Below are positions 10,346 through 18,514 of a stretch of 64,000 bases of DNA, one piece after another. The notes under the pieces were generated by a model. That model saw only the letters and a list, made by a program, of their open reading frames with translations, made no database searches and was not told the origin of the DNA. The stretch comes from Gilliamella apicola. Lineage in GTDB: Bacteria; Pseudomonadota; Gammaproteobacteria; Enterobacterales; Orbaceae. The position numbers were made by a program, and so were the translations under genes. Each line of letters opens with the position of its first letter. Positions within the stretch are counted from its first letter, which is position 1. The stretch lies in NCBI RefSeq assembly GCF_000599985.1, contig NZ_CP007445.1, positions 2,976,001-3,040,000 on the forward strand. Direction: 5' to 3'.

Positions 10346-11061
10346 TAAAGTATTAAATAAATCAGCATTTATTTGACCAACTCTGTGATACAGAGTCTGG
10401 TGATGTAAACTTTGTGGTGAAAAATGGAGTATCCATTTCAGTTTTGTTTCAGAGGTTCATTTATCTAGAATTATTTTATTATCAAGATATGAATGGAGGA
10501 ATTTTTTAAGTAATCTTGTGTATCATTTTTATTTTTGAGATAAATAATATTAAATGGAGCCTCTAATTTGGTATGTGGTTCAAATATATTATTAATATGG
10601 ATAAGAGTATATCTTAACAGTTATTTGTAAAGTCTTACTGTATATACAAGGGACCGTTTTTCCTGTAAATACTTTTCCTTCAATTAACTCAGAAAGAATA
10701 ATTATTTTCCAACAGATAAAAGAAGTAGGTTCTATTTATATTCAGTTAGAATTTTTCTATTAACTTAATAACCTCACTTTAAAAATTAATTTGGCAACAC
10801 AACCTACAAATTAGTCTAATTAATACTTTATAGGCTTGAGAAATAAAAATTTGTAATTCCGTTTATCGATTTTAAATATTGTTCCTTCTGAAATAGGATT
10901 TTTTTTGCATTTCTTTTGAATTTTTTTATCTAATAAAATTAAAAAGTTGTTATTATTTTTCCTTATTTGTCCCCTAAAGTCCCTTAATATAATGTTATAA
11001 TTGCTTTGCTTTAATAGCAAATATATAAAAATCCATTAATTTAAATCATGAGGAATTATGT
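10346..11061. other. Gene-poor AT-rich stretch
   Basis: No convincing gene was found. A perfect 7-bp inverted repeat (ACTCTGT/ACAGAGT, loop GAT) lies at 10380-10396. A minus-strand frame around 10610-10730 contains about 45 codons (including ELIEGKVFTGKTVP) but lacks a plausible start. A minus-strand 66-codon frame at 10820-11020 begins only with TTG and has no recognisable features. The stretch looks like degraded accessory DNA. Confidence 0.4.
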
Positions 11062-11190
11062 ATGAATAAGAAATCAAATCACAACGCAGATATTGAAAAC
11101 TCAAATAAAGGGACTAAAGGGACAAATCAAACATACGATAAAAATCAAGGAAATAGAGGAAAACAATTAAACCCTAATAACAAAAAGTAA
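11062..11190 (+). CDS. Small hydrophilic hypothetical protein (42 aa)
   Basis: An ATG at 11062 is preceded by GAGGAA at optimal spacing and opens 42 codons ending in TAA. The protein is very polar (Asn, Lys and Gln rich), with no hydrophobic segment. It ends GNRGKQLNPNNKK, a tail style seen in small unannotated enterobacterial and plasmid proteins. A stem-loop terminator follows 10 bp after the stop. A good ribosome site, an exact stop and a terminator support a real gene. The function is unknown. Confidence 0.55.
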   Translation: MNKKSNHNADIENSNKGTKGTNQTYDKNQGNRGKQLNPNNKK

Positions 11191-11200
11191 TATAATTTGA

Positions 11201-11222
11201 GGCTAGTCAAATTAGACTAGCC
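11201..11222. terminator. Convergent terminator hairpin
   Basis: A perfect 8-bp stem GGCTAGTC/GACTAGCC with a 6-nt loop lies between the stop of the 42-aa ORF (plus) and the stop of the 121-aa ORF (minus). AT-rich flanks give T-rich tails in both directions. It probably terminates both. Confidence 0.6.
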
Positions 11223-11231
11223 TATCTAAAT

Positions 11232-11597
11232 TTAAGTCTTATTTTTAATCATTTTCGTTATTTCTTTAGAGATTTTTTTCATTTCTCTCTCAAATTCAGG
11301 GCTGAAATCCTCGTCACTTAAACATTGAGGTTTTATTAATCCCTTTTTTTTAAAATCAGGTTGGTTGGTAATATAACTAATGAAACTTAATAATTCATTT
11401 AATGAATGCGTTTTACGTTGTTTCTTCTTTTTTTGTTTTTCATAAAATCTATTAGATTCTATCTCATCATCATAACTGTCATTCATGGTATCTTGATAAT
11501 AGTAAAAACAAAAACTTTTAAAATGCCAACCAATTATAGATAAGCTATTTTCAAATTCAGTGTAAGCTTGATGCAATTCAGTTTCTAATGATTTCAT
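11232..11597 (-). CDS. Hypothetical protein, 121 aa
   Basis: This is an ATG-started minus-strand frame. The protein is hydrophilic, with an aromatic patch (SFCFYYYQ near residue 28), a basic run KQKKKKQRKTHS near 54 and a lysine-rich C-terminus (EITKMIKNKT). It has no signal peptide, membrane helix or recognised motif. Its start overlaps the end of the upstream 141-aa gene by 20 bp, so the two are translationally coupled and probably act together. No function can be assigned. Confidence 0.6.
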   Translation of the reverse strand: MKSLETELHQAYTEFENSLSIIGWHFKSFCFYYYQDTMNDSYDDEIESNRFYEKQKKKKQRKTHSLNELLSFISYITNQPDFKKKGLIKPQCLSDEDFSPEFEREMKKISKEITKMIKNKT

Positions 11598-12003
11598 TTA
11601 AAAGTAAACTTTTATCAATATTCTTGCGAAATAATTTAGTAAATGTATTATTATTAGCTCTAAAATCATCATAGTTAACTTCTTGTATTGTTTTATAATA
11701 AGCATGAATACAAATATCTTTTTTAACTTTTAAATCCTCTATATTGTGAAAAGTATTATCACCATTGATGCAATAATTGATTATACTAAATTCAGTGTTT
11801 ATAGGATAGCGCTCACTATGATGCGTAATATTTGAAACTATATACCCACTATATCCTCCTGCAATTAATGTAAAAAAAGTACCTATAAATAAATTCTTTA
11901 TCGTTAATTTCTTTTTTTGGATCTGTTTGCAGTTTGGACACGTTATGTTTTCTTCAATATAAATATCTTCTTTGCAAGACTGATTTTCGCACTGAATTTT
12001 CAT
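11578..12003 (-). CDS. Zinc-ribbon membrane protein, hypothetical (141 aa)
   Basis: The N-terminus holds two CxxC-type pairs (CENQSCKED and CPNCKQIQ), typical of a small zinc ribbon. A single predicted membrane segment follows at about residues 36-58 (LFIGTFFTLIAGGYSGYIV), then an exported or cytoplasmic domain of about 80 residues with three more cysteines. The ATG has AGGAAA upstream. It overlaps the downstream 121-aa gene, suggesting a two-gene operon. This zinc-ribbon-plus-TM layout is common in uncharacterised bacterial proteins. No closer family was recognised. Confidence 0.65.
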   Translation of the reverse strand: MKIQCENQSCKEDIYIEENITCPNCKQIQKKKLTIKNLFIGTFFTLIAGGYSGYIVSNITHHSERYPINTEFSIINYCINGDNTFHNIEDLKVKKDICIHAYYKTIQEVNYDDFRANNNTFTKLFRKNIDKSLLLNEIIRN

Positions 12004-12289
12004 TTTCCTTTCCTAAAAAATTATTTATTTTTATATATTTTTTATTTTATATTTTAGGTTTAACAACAATCAAAAATAATTTTTTAACTTATTCATTTCA
12101 ATCTGATAACTATTATAACCTTTTAATTTTTATATAATTAAGTTTTATTAGAATAAAATAAATATTAATATAATGAATATCATTCCTGATAAGTTCTATA
12201 TCAAAGTTACAACGATAACGATATTTCTCAATTTTCTTTTTTTGAAATATACATAATAATGCAATAACTATTGGTTTTATCGTAAAAAA

Positions 12290-12455
12290 TCATATTAAAT
12301 GTGATCTATAGAGCTTAAAATCAGACTGAATTCCACCATATTTTGTTTTTGGCAAAAGCGTTTTCTTACCGTCGAAATCTCAGAATAGTTTGTCAGCCAT
12401 TTGATTATCATTTTCGCCATTCAGAGTAATATTTATCTCCAAATTTAAATTTGGC
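12290..12455 (-). pseudogene. Decayed coding fragment of unknown origin
   Basis: One minus-strand frame reads ITLNGENDNQMADKLF, a TGA, then DFDGKKTLLPKTKYGG and on to LYRSHLI before a stop. A second frame just upstream (about 12470-12570) gives SVQDFIEEQNSSKTPFTIEL. The codons look protein-like but are broken by a stop and a shift. The parent gene was not recognised. Confidence 0.35.
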
Positions 12456-13100
12456 CATTATTTAATCTTACTCAGATGTCAATGTAATCGTCTAATTCAA
12501 TGGTAAATGGTGTTTTACTACTATTTTGCTCTTCGATAAAGTCTTGCACACTTATTTTTAGATCGATATTGTCATCAGATAGATACATAGTCACTGAGTA
12601 AATGATTAACGAAATTTAGTAAACCATTCTTAACTGGTGGATATTGATAGTATGTAATTTTATTTGCTTTTCTATCAAATACATCATTATTCTCATTCTT
12701 TAAATCGTTCCAACTATAATGAATAATATTAAAACATTCCAAAGAGATAATGGTGATTTTTCAAACCAAAGTTGTTTTGTTTGAGTGAACATTAATTTAA
12801 CCACATCATAACCTAATTATTGATGAAGTTGCACAACCATACTCAGTGCAACAAAAGGACGTTTTGAGGAAAAAGATATTGAGGTGCAATACGATTTGAT
12901 CCATTAATCTTTGTCGATATAAAACCATTCCTACCTTAGCACAAAACATCATTTCCATTGATAACCTAGATTTACAAATAGTCACAATCTTAGTATCGAC
13001 CAAAAAACAATTAATTATTAGGTAAGTTAGAAAAATCCATAAATTATCTATTAGTAAATTGTTGTATCGTTTCAAGAGGCTGACTGAGTAGTCATATAAG
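12456..13100. other. Non-coding or degraded stretch
   Basis: No intact gene is visible. A minus-strand frame at 12806-13075 gives 89 codons with an odd composition (many Cys and Ile) and no good start, so I do not call it. The part nearest 12470-12570 may belong to the decayed gene described next to it. Confidence 0.35.
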
Positions 13101-13136
13101 AAAATCCATAATGTTTTTATTTCATTATGGATTTTT
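13101..13136. terminator. Strong stem-loop terminator
   Basis: AAAATCCATAATG (13101-13113) pairs with CATTATGGATTTT (13123-13135) around a 9-nt loop and is followed by a T-run. It is oriented to end minus-strand transcripts from the PTS operon and the small ORF at 13173-13283, and works equally on the other strand. Confidence 0.65.
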
Positions 13137-13172
13137 AATAATGTAAGGATATATCAACTGATCATTTTGGTG

Positions 13173-13283
13173 TTAACTGATCGGCATTATTTTTAAAACC
13201 ACTTTTTTAACTTTATCAATAATATTATTAATTGACCCCGTACAACAATAAGAGGTTTTCTTTAGTATCATACGGTAAGTCAT
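13173..13283 (-). CDS. Possible small protein, 36 aa, at operon end
   Basis: An ATG at 13283, 8 bp after the dehydrogenase stop, is preceded by AGAGGTGA at good spacing. It opens 36 codons (MTYRMILKKTSYCC... KKVVLKIMPIS). It has two adjacent cysteines and a basic, amphipathic C-terminal half. It could be a genuine small protein or the remnant of a longer gene. A terminator lies 37 bp downstream. Confidence 0.35.
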   Translation of the reverse strand: MTYRMILKKTSYCCTGSINNIIDKVKKVVLKIMPIS

Positions 13284-13291
13284 ATTCACCT

Positions 13292-14347
13292 CTATTTAAA
13301 TTTTATTAACATGTCACTAGTGCCAGTTTCGAAATAATCATTTAAAACATTTTTGAGCAAATAAGGGGCTCTTGGGATAGCATCAACCGTATCTCCTGCA
13401 ATATGTGTTGTTAAAGTGATGTTATCTAAATCCAATAAAGGATCATTTTCTTCAATAGGCTCAACCCAGCTCACATCAAGTGCGGCACCAGCTATTCTTT
13501 TGTTTTTTAATGCATCAATTAAGTCATTTTTATTTAAAACCCCTGCTCTAGCTGTATTAATAATATAGCTATTAGGTTTCATATTATTTATGACATCTTT
13601 ATTTATCATATTTTCGGTTTCAGGTGTTAACCGCATATGAAGGGAAAGAATATCAGATTGTTTTATTACTTCATCAAAATCTAGAAAATCTATACGTAAT
13701 CCTTCTGCGGCTATTTTTGTTTTATCGATAAATGGATCATAGGCTATAACTTTAACTCCTAATGCATTTAGTCGTTTAGCAACAAGCTTTCCTATATAGC
13801 CAAGCCCAATTAACCCAACAGTATGATTAGTTAATACAGTTTTATATTCATCATTGGAAAAACTTTTTCTCCAGTTTCCTTTTTTTATTTCATAATGCGC
13901 ACGTGCTATATTACGAGTTTCGGTAAACATCAAACCTAATGTAAAATCAGCAACAGGTTCAGCATTGCGAATCACATGAATTAATTTGATATTTTTTTCT
14001 TTCATGGTATCTAATGCGATATGCTCTAAACCACCGCGACAAGTACCAATTAATTTCAATTTAGTTGCTGCTTCTAACATTTTTTTGGAAATAGGCGCTA
14101 TATGAACAAGCACATAGTCAGCATCTTTCATTTCTTCAATAATACCATCAGGAATAGCTACTTTTTCTGGACCATTTTTTTCTATTTCTAAAATTTTTTC
14201 TTGAAATTGTTCTTTTTTTAAATCAGAAAACCATTCAAAAGTTTTAATTTCAAGGTCTCCTGTTTTTCCTGGAAAGTTAATGTCTTTAGCAGCATCAATT
14301 AATGTTTCACTACTTACTAAAGTATCACCTACTACAATTAATTTCAT
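13292..14347 (-). CDS. D-2-hydroxyacid dehydrogenase (phosphoglycerate-dehydrogenase-like)
   Basis: This is an NAD(H)-dependent dehydrogenase of the D-isomer-specific 2-hydroxyacid family, which interconverts 2-oxoacids and D-2-hydroxyacids. The nucleotide-binding motif GLIGLGYIGKLVAKRL is central. The catalytic Arg (NTARAGVLN), Glu (SWVEPIEEND) and His (THIAGDTVDA) are all present. The first ATG (14356) sits inside the ribosome site, whereas ATG 14347 has AAAGGA at normal spacing and is preferred (351 aa). It is the last large gene of the PTS operon, 17 bp after the IIC gene. The physiological substrate is not evident; a sugar-acid or aldolase product is inferred. Confidence 0.85.
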   Translation of the reverse strand: MKLIVVGDTLVSSETLIDAAKDINFPGKTGDLEIKTFEWFSDLKKEQFQEKILEIEKNGPEKVAIPDGIIEEMKDADYVLVHIAPISKKMLEAATKLKLIGTCRGGLEHIALDTMKEKNIKLIHVIRNAEPVADFTLGLMFTETRNIARAHYEIKKGNWRKSFSNDEYKTVLTNHTVGLIGLGYIGKLVAKRLNALGVKVIAYDPFIDKTKIAAEGLRIDFLDFDEVIKQSDILSLHMRLTPETENMINKDVINNMKPNSYIINTARAGVLNKNDLIDALKNKRIAGAALDVSWVEPIEENDPLLDLDNITLTTHIAGDTVDAIPRAPYLLKNVLNDYFETGTSDMLIKFK

Positions 14348-14363
14348 TTTATTCATCCTTTAT

Positions 14364-15767
14364 TTATTGTTCTTTAATATAATTATCGCCTAATGCTTGT
14401 CTTTCTAAATAATCATGAATTGCATCTTTTTTAAAGCGTACAAATAGATAGAAAACAATATAAACAATAACGCTTAGAGCTATGTATAAAGGGTTTTGTG
14501 TTAAAAATATTAAAAACAATCCACCCATTATGTGATTAGTCATTACTGCAAAGCTACAGACTAACATCGCTCCAGCTGGTAGAATAAAACCAATATCTCG
14601 TGCAACATCAGTAAAAATAGGAGCTACCGCAGTAATTACATATAGTCCACCTACACACCAAATAGTTCCTGTAATTAAGGATTTAAATATATTGCCGCCA
14701 GAAATGGCGATGATTAATTCAATCATATATGGAATAGCAATAAGATCGACCATAGGCAATGTTTCGTTACCAGGTAAAATAATTGCTAAAATAAAAACAA
14801 TAGGAATAAGTAACATACCAGTTAATAATGTTGCTGATTCACCATAACCAGCTGCATCATTTATAGCTAAATACCACTCACGATTTTTTCCACTATTTTT
14901 TGCTGTTTTTCTTGATGCATCAGTAATAGTTGTAAATGCTGAAGCAAATACACCTGCTATTTTAGGGAAAACACACATCACAGTTGCAGTTGCAATACCA
15001 ACTTTAGTTATTTCACCCCAGGCTTCTAGTTCATTTAAGCGAGAATAATTACCAGCAAAACCGATTAAACACCCTAATACTAATCCTAATGAAATTGGTT
15101 CTCCCATAAATCCTAGTTTTTCTTGTAGTGTTTGTGGATTCCATTTTACTTTATTCGCTCCTAATTTATTTAAAATCCAATCAACAACTATTGCTAGAGG
15201 AACTGAACATATGTGGTGTGGAGCGGTCATTGTACAGCCGGGGTAACCATAATAATTTGACCACCTTTTTGCAACAATTTCTGAACAAACAAGGGAGTAA
15301 AGATTAGATAAAATCATTAATCCAAGAGAAAGTATCAAATTACCTGTTACAATATAAAGCATCGACCCCCAAAGCATGAATGAGTAATTATTCCACATAT
15401 CTGATGGCATAAAAATATTGGTAAATCGACTTATAAATAATAATACTTGAAAGACTAAACCAAACCCTAAAAAGATCATCCCTACTTCTGTTGAGTAAGC
15501 TACAACACTTGTTGCCTGCCACCCAGTATCTAAAACACGCAAAGATATCCCAGATGTTTCAACCATTCTATTTATAACAGGAGTAACAACTGGAGTATAT
15601 GCACCTATTAGCATCCCAAAACCTGTTAAACCAATACCAGCATTAAGACCTGCTTGAAATGCTTTTTTCGGTTTAACTTTCATTATCAAAGCGATTATAT
15701 AGATAATGAAAGGGACAACTATTGCCGCTCCAAATGAGCTCATAATACTTGAAAGTAGTGTTAGCAT
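14364..15767 (-). CDS. PTS galactitol-type transporter, EIIC component
   Basis: This is the membrane channel subunit of a galactitol-family phosphotransferase system. At about 467 aa it has ten or more hydrophobic segments. It begins MLTLLSSIMSSFGAAIVVPFI and carries FQAGLNAGIGLTGFGMLIG, which parallels the FKAGLHIGIGFVGIGLVIG of E. coli GatC. The frame opens at 15803, but ATG 15767 follows AAAGGAA and is the likely start. A hairpin with a U-tract separates it from the IIB gene, which may lower its expression relative to the soluble subunits. The substrate is unknown. Confidence 0.9.
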   Translation of the reverse strand: MLTLLSSIMSSFGAAIVVPFIIYIIALIMKVKPKKAFQAGLNAGIGLTGFGMLIGAYTPVVTPVINRMVETSGISLRVLDTGWQATSVVAYSTEVGMIFLGFGLVFQVLLFISRFTNIFMPSDMWNNYSFMLWGSMLYIVTGNLILSLGLMILSNLYSLVCSEIVAKRWSNYYGYPGCTMTAPHHICSVPLAIVVDWILNKLGANKVKWNPQTLQEKLGFMGEPISLGLVLGCLIGFAGNYSRLNELEAWGEITKVGIATATVMCVFPKIAGVFASAFTTITDASRKTAKNSGKNREWYLAINDAAGYGESATLLTGMLLIPIVFILAIILPGNETLPMVDLIAIPYMIELIIAISGGNIFKSLITGTIWCVGGLYVITAVAPIFTDVARDIGFILPAGAMLVCSFAVMTNHIMGGLFLIFLTQNPLYIALSVIVYIVFYLFVRFKKDAIHDYLERQALGDNYIKEQ

Positions 15768-15822
15768 TAATTGATTCCTTTTATATGTAATGCCATAAAG
15801 CATAAATTATTGATATTTTGAT

Positions 15823-15851
15823 AAAAAACCTTTCCGATTAATCGGAAAGGT
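15823..15851 (-). terminator. Perfect 24-bp palindrome with U-tract inside the PTS operon
   Basis: ACCTTTCCGATT followed by AATCGGAAAGGT (15828-15851) is a perfect palindrome. On the minus strand it is followed by six T residues, the form of an intrinsic terminator. It lies 12 bp after the IIB stop and about 55 bp before the IIC start. Partial termination or 3'-end protection of an IIA-aldolase-IIB transcript is inferred. Confidence 0.65.
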
Positions 15852-15863
15852 CAATCTATATAT

Positions 15864-16163
15864 CTAAATATTTAGTTCTTCAACTTTGCGTAATAATTCT
15901 TCTATAAATCCCTCTTCATCCATTCCTGTTAGTAAACCAACAGCATTAATTGTAGGAAGGTCATATTTTGATTTTAATGGGCTTGTATGCACAATAATAT
16001 CCCATTTACCATTACTAAGTTGTCCGTCAACTCCACCAGGATTAACTTCTACTGTTTTAGCTTTATAGCCGTTGACCTCTAAAATATCTCTTACTTTTTC
16101 AGCAACCATTGAACTTGTTACGGTTCCTGATCCACAAACGGAAATAACATTAATATTTTTCAT
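15864..16163 (-). CDS. PTS galactitol-type EIIB component
   Basis: This is the cytoplasmic phosphocarrier that accepts phosphate from IIA and gives it to the incoming sugar. The protein opens MKNINVISVCGSGTVTSSMV, and Cys10 is the expected phosphorylation site of the galactitol/lactose-like IIB P-loop. The frame extends to 16205, but the ATG at 16163 gives a standard IIB start (99 aa) after GAGGTATG. It lies between the aldolase and IIC genes on the same strand. Confidence 0.9.
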   Translation of the reverse strand: MKNINVISVCGSGTVTSSMVAEKVRDILEVNGYKAKTVEVNPGGVDGQLSNGKWDIIVHTSPLKSKYDLPTINAVGLLTGMDEEGFIEELLRKVEELNI

Positions 16164-16191
16164 AACATACCTCACATACCTCTTATGTTTC

Positions 16192-17013
16192 TTATAAAAT
16201 TCCATCTCTTAATGTCAAGTTAAATACTTTAGCAAGATCTTTTAACTCTTCAGTAGTTATAGATTGTTTTATTCCTGTCGTTACCGATGCAGCTTTTAAA
16301 TATATGTCAGCCGCTTTATCAACAGTTTCAACTAACCCAAAAGCATCATCTATACTTGATCCTGCCCCCATAATTCCATGGTGAGCCCAAATTACGATTC
16401 TGCAATATTCCATTTTTTTGGCTGATTCTAAACCTAGCTCAATCGTACCGGCAGGCATCCAAGGAACAATTCCTACTCCATCAGGGAAAACTATGGCGCA
16501 CTCGGTTATTTGTTGCCACAAGGTTTTTGTGAATGATTTTTCATCTAAATCATGAATGAATGTCATTGCAATTGTTGATGTAGCATGAGTATGGAATATA
16601 ACTCGATGTTCAGGATCTTGAGCTAATCGCGTAGCATGGCATTTTAAATGTGATGCTAATTCACTAGTAGGATTTCCGCCATTAACTAATCCCCAAAGCT
16701 TTTGATATTTTTTGCCATCTTCAGATATTCTAATAATAACTAAATTATCGGCAGGATTTTTGATTACATTACGGAAATATTTGCCAGACCCTGAGACTAA
16801 AAATATTTTATTTTTTAATTCAGGGAGAGGAATAGGCATTACCGTTTCAGATTTAATATCATTAACATTAAGATATGGTGCTACTTCTTCTTCTTTTAAT
16901 AGATAACTGATATTTCCTCCGTTTCTTTCAGCCCAACCTTTTGACCAAAGTTTTTCTGTAATATCACTCATTTCTCGAATAAATGGAGCATTGTCAATAT
17001 TATATATAATCAT
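16192..17013 (-). CDS. Class II aldolase, rhamnulose-1-phosphate aldolase-like
   Basis: This zinc-dependent aldolase of the RhaD/FucA family cleaves a ketose 1-phosphate to dihydroxyacetone phosphate and an aldehyde. At 273 aa it aligns closely with E. coli RhaD. Shared features include KGWAERNGGNIS, LVSGSGKYFRNV, and the metal ligands Glu118 (TSELA), His141 and His143 (FHTHAT) and His212 (WAHHG). VFPDGVGIVPWM is also nearly identical. There is no rhamnose kinase or isomerase here. The PTS may supply the phosphorylated substrate directly, so L-rhamnulose itself is not proven. Its start is 14 bp from the IIA stop, with AGGATA upstream. Confidence 0.88.
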   Translation of the reverse strand: MIIYNIDNAPFIREMSDITEKLWSKGWAERNGGNISYLLKEEEVAPYLNVNDIKSETVMPIPLPELKNKIFLVSGSGKYFRNVIKNPADNLVIIRISEDGKKYQKLWGLVNGGNPTSELASHLKCHATRLAQDPEHRVIFHTHATSTIAMTFIHDLDEKSFTKTLWQQITECAIVFPDGVGIVPWMPAGTIELGLESAKKMEYCRIVIWAHHGIMGAGSSIDDAFGLVETVDKAADIYLKAASVTTGIKQSITTEELKDLAKVFNLTLRDGIL

Positions 17014-17027
17014 AATTATTTATCCTG

Positions 17028-17501
17028 TTACTTAAAGTTAATAAAAAAATCATAAATATCTTTTTCATTATTTAAAGAGATTAAAGTTTTTACTTTCTCC
17101 TCTTTGCTAAACAACGAAATTAATTCTTGTAGAAGTATTAGTTGTGTTTCAGCGTGAGTGACACCAAGAGAAAATATCCAATTAACATCAATTTTCACAT
17201 CATCGGTTCCCATAGCACCAAAAGATAATGGTTTTTGGAGTTTAGTAATAAATATGAAAGGTTTTTTTATATGTATGGGATCGGTATGAGGAATTGCTAT
17301 ATTTAATAAAGGAGTAACTAACCCTGTTGGATATTTTTCTTCTCTTTCAATTACATTATCTAAGTAACTTTTTTCAATATAATCATGTTCTAACATAACT
17401 GTATTTATATTGCTAAATAGTTCTTTTTGATCAAGATAAGAGTCACTTAACTGAATAAACGATGGGGATAAAAAAGATTTAAAAGATATGATATTTTCCA
17501 T
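17028..17501 (-). CDS. PTS EIIA component (galactitol/fructose-mannitol type)
   Basis: This is the first sugar-specific phosphocarrier of the PTS, accepting phosphate from HPr. The predicted phospho-histidine lies in LLNIAIPHTDPIHI, the family motif. The domain is complete at 157 aa, with GVTHAETQLILLQELI near the C-terminus. It is the promoter-proximal gene of the operon IIA-aldolase-IIB-IIC-dehydrogenase. The upstream 200 bp hold a CRP-like site. Confidence 0.88.
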   Translation of the reverse strand: MENIISFKSFLSPSFIQLSDSYLDQKELFSNINTVMLEHDYIEKSYLDNVIEREEKYPTGLVTPLLNIAIPHTDPIHIKKPFIFITKLQKPLSFGAMGTDDVKIDVNWIFSLGVTHAETQLILLQELISLFSKEEKVKTLISLNNEKDIYDFFINFK

Positions 17502-17652
17502 AAAATAGTCGCTTTTATTTAAATTAATTGAAATTTATAACTTAGTATTTAGTTATAAATAACTGTTAAATTAAATATTAGCGAGGTAAATTATTATTTC
17601 CATAAATCCACGGACAAAAATATAAAAAGAATGGCAATCTAGCAAAAATCGA

Positions 17653-17668
17653 TGTGATAGACTTCACA
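17653..17668. promoter_or_regulatory. CRP-like operator in front of the PTS operon
   Basis: TGTGA-TAGACT-TCACA is an exact match to the CRP core TGTGA-N6-TCACA. It lies about 150 bp upstream of the IIA start. Two TTCACATAT direct repeats (17663-17671 and 17688-17696, 25 bp apart) overlap or follow it. They could be half-sites for the AraC-type regulator encoded just upstream. Catabolite repression plus specific activation of the operon is inferred. Confidence 0.65.
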
Positions 17669-17704
17669 TATATTCTAAAAAAGTTCTTTCACATATCCTC
17701 AATT

Positions 17705-18514
17705 TTAATTACCAAGTTGAATTTCTCTTGGCGTAAAATTAAATTCTTTTTTAAAACAGGTTGTAAAATATGATTGATCATCAAAGCCATTATTTTGTGC
17801 AATCAAAGAAATGCTTTTATTAGTATATCTAAGTTGATAAAAAGCATTAAATAAACGTAATTTAACCAAATATCGTTGTGGAGATAAATTTATATCTCTT
17901 TTGAAATACCTATGCACAGTTCTTATTGATACTGAAAATTGATCAGCTAAATCATTCCAATCAATATTTTGTTCAAAATTCCAATGAAGCCAACGAATTA
18001 ATTGTAAAGTACGCCGTTCGTTACTATTATTCTTGTTGTAAAAGTAACTACAATATCTTAGTAAAATTAATAGCCGTAAAAAGATACTTTCTTGTTCTAT
18101 ATAGGTTTTATTTTGACTTTCACTTAACTTTTTTAGTAAATCTTGAATTTTGGTAGCACTTTCTAAATCTAAAAATCGGTGAATATGAAATGATGCAAAT
18201 TGCTTTGGAATGAGGGATTCAAAACCTTTAATTAACCAAAATTTATCTGATGGTTGATAAAATATACTTATTGCATTTAAATTTTGTGTAGTTTCATAAA
18301 TATGTAAATCAGTTGATTGGGTAAAAAATAACATCCTAGGATAAATAGGATAAGACTTTCCATTGATGACATGTAACCCAATACCATCAATAATAAAGGT
18401 TATTTTGTTATAATTAAAGTTTGGTTTAGGAGAATAATTTTTGGGGATACGGGACGTTACGATAATATTTTGATGTTCTGAAATAAAGTAATCTCTAAAG
18501 TTTTGTGACTCCAT
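17705..18514 (-). CDS. AraC-family transcriptional regulator
   Basis: The 269-aa protein has an N-terminal sugar-sensing (cupin-like) half and a C-terminal AraC DNA-binding domain. The first helix-turn-helix is near residue 193 (WNDLADQFSVSIRTVHRYFK). The second ends with IAQNNGFDDQSYFTTCFKKEFNFTP, the classic family signature. It is encoded on the same strand as, and immediately upstream of, the PTS/aldolase operon, which it most likely controls in response to the imported sugar. The start ATG has GGGAAAT upstream. Confidence 0.9.
   Translation of the reverse strand: MESQNFRDYFISEHQNIIVTSRIPKNYSPKPNFNYNKITFIIDGIGLHVINGKSYPIYPRMLFFTQSTDLHIYETTQNLNAISIFYQPSDKFWLIKGFESLIPKQFASFHIHRFLDLESATKIQDLLKKLSESQNKTYIEQESIFLRLLILLRYCSYFYNKNNSNERRTLQLIRWLHWNFEQNIDWNDLADQFSVSIRTVHRYFKRDINLSPQRYLVKLRLFNAFYQLRYTNKSISLIAQNNGFDDQSYFTTCFKKEFNFTPREIQLGN

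Noticed and set aside
10820..11020. Minus-strand 66-codon frame
   Set aside because: TTG start only, no Met codon, Asn/Lys/Ile-rich as expected from AT-rich non-coding DNA.
12806..13075. Minus-strand 89-codon frame
   Set aside because: Odd Cys/Ile-rich composition, no convincing start or motif, in an already degraded stretch.
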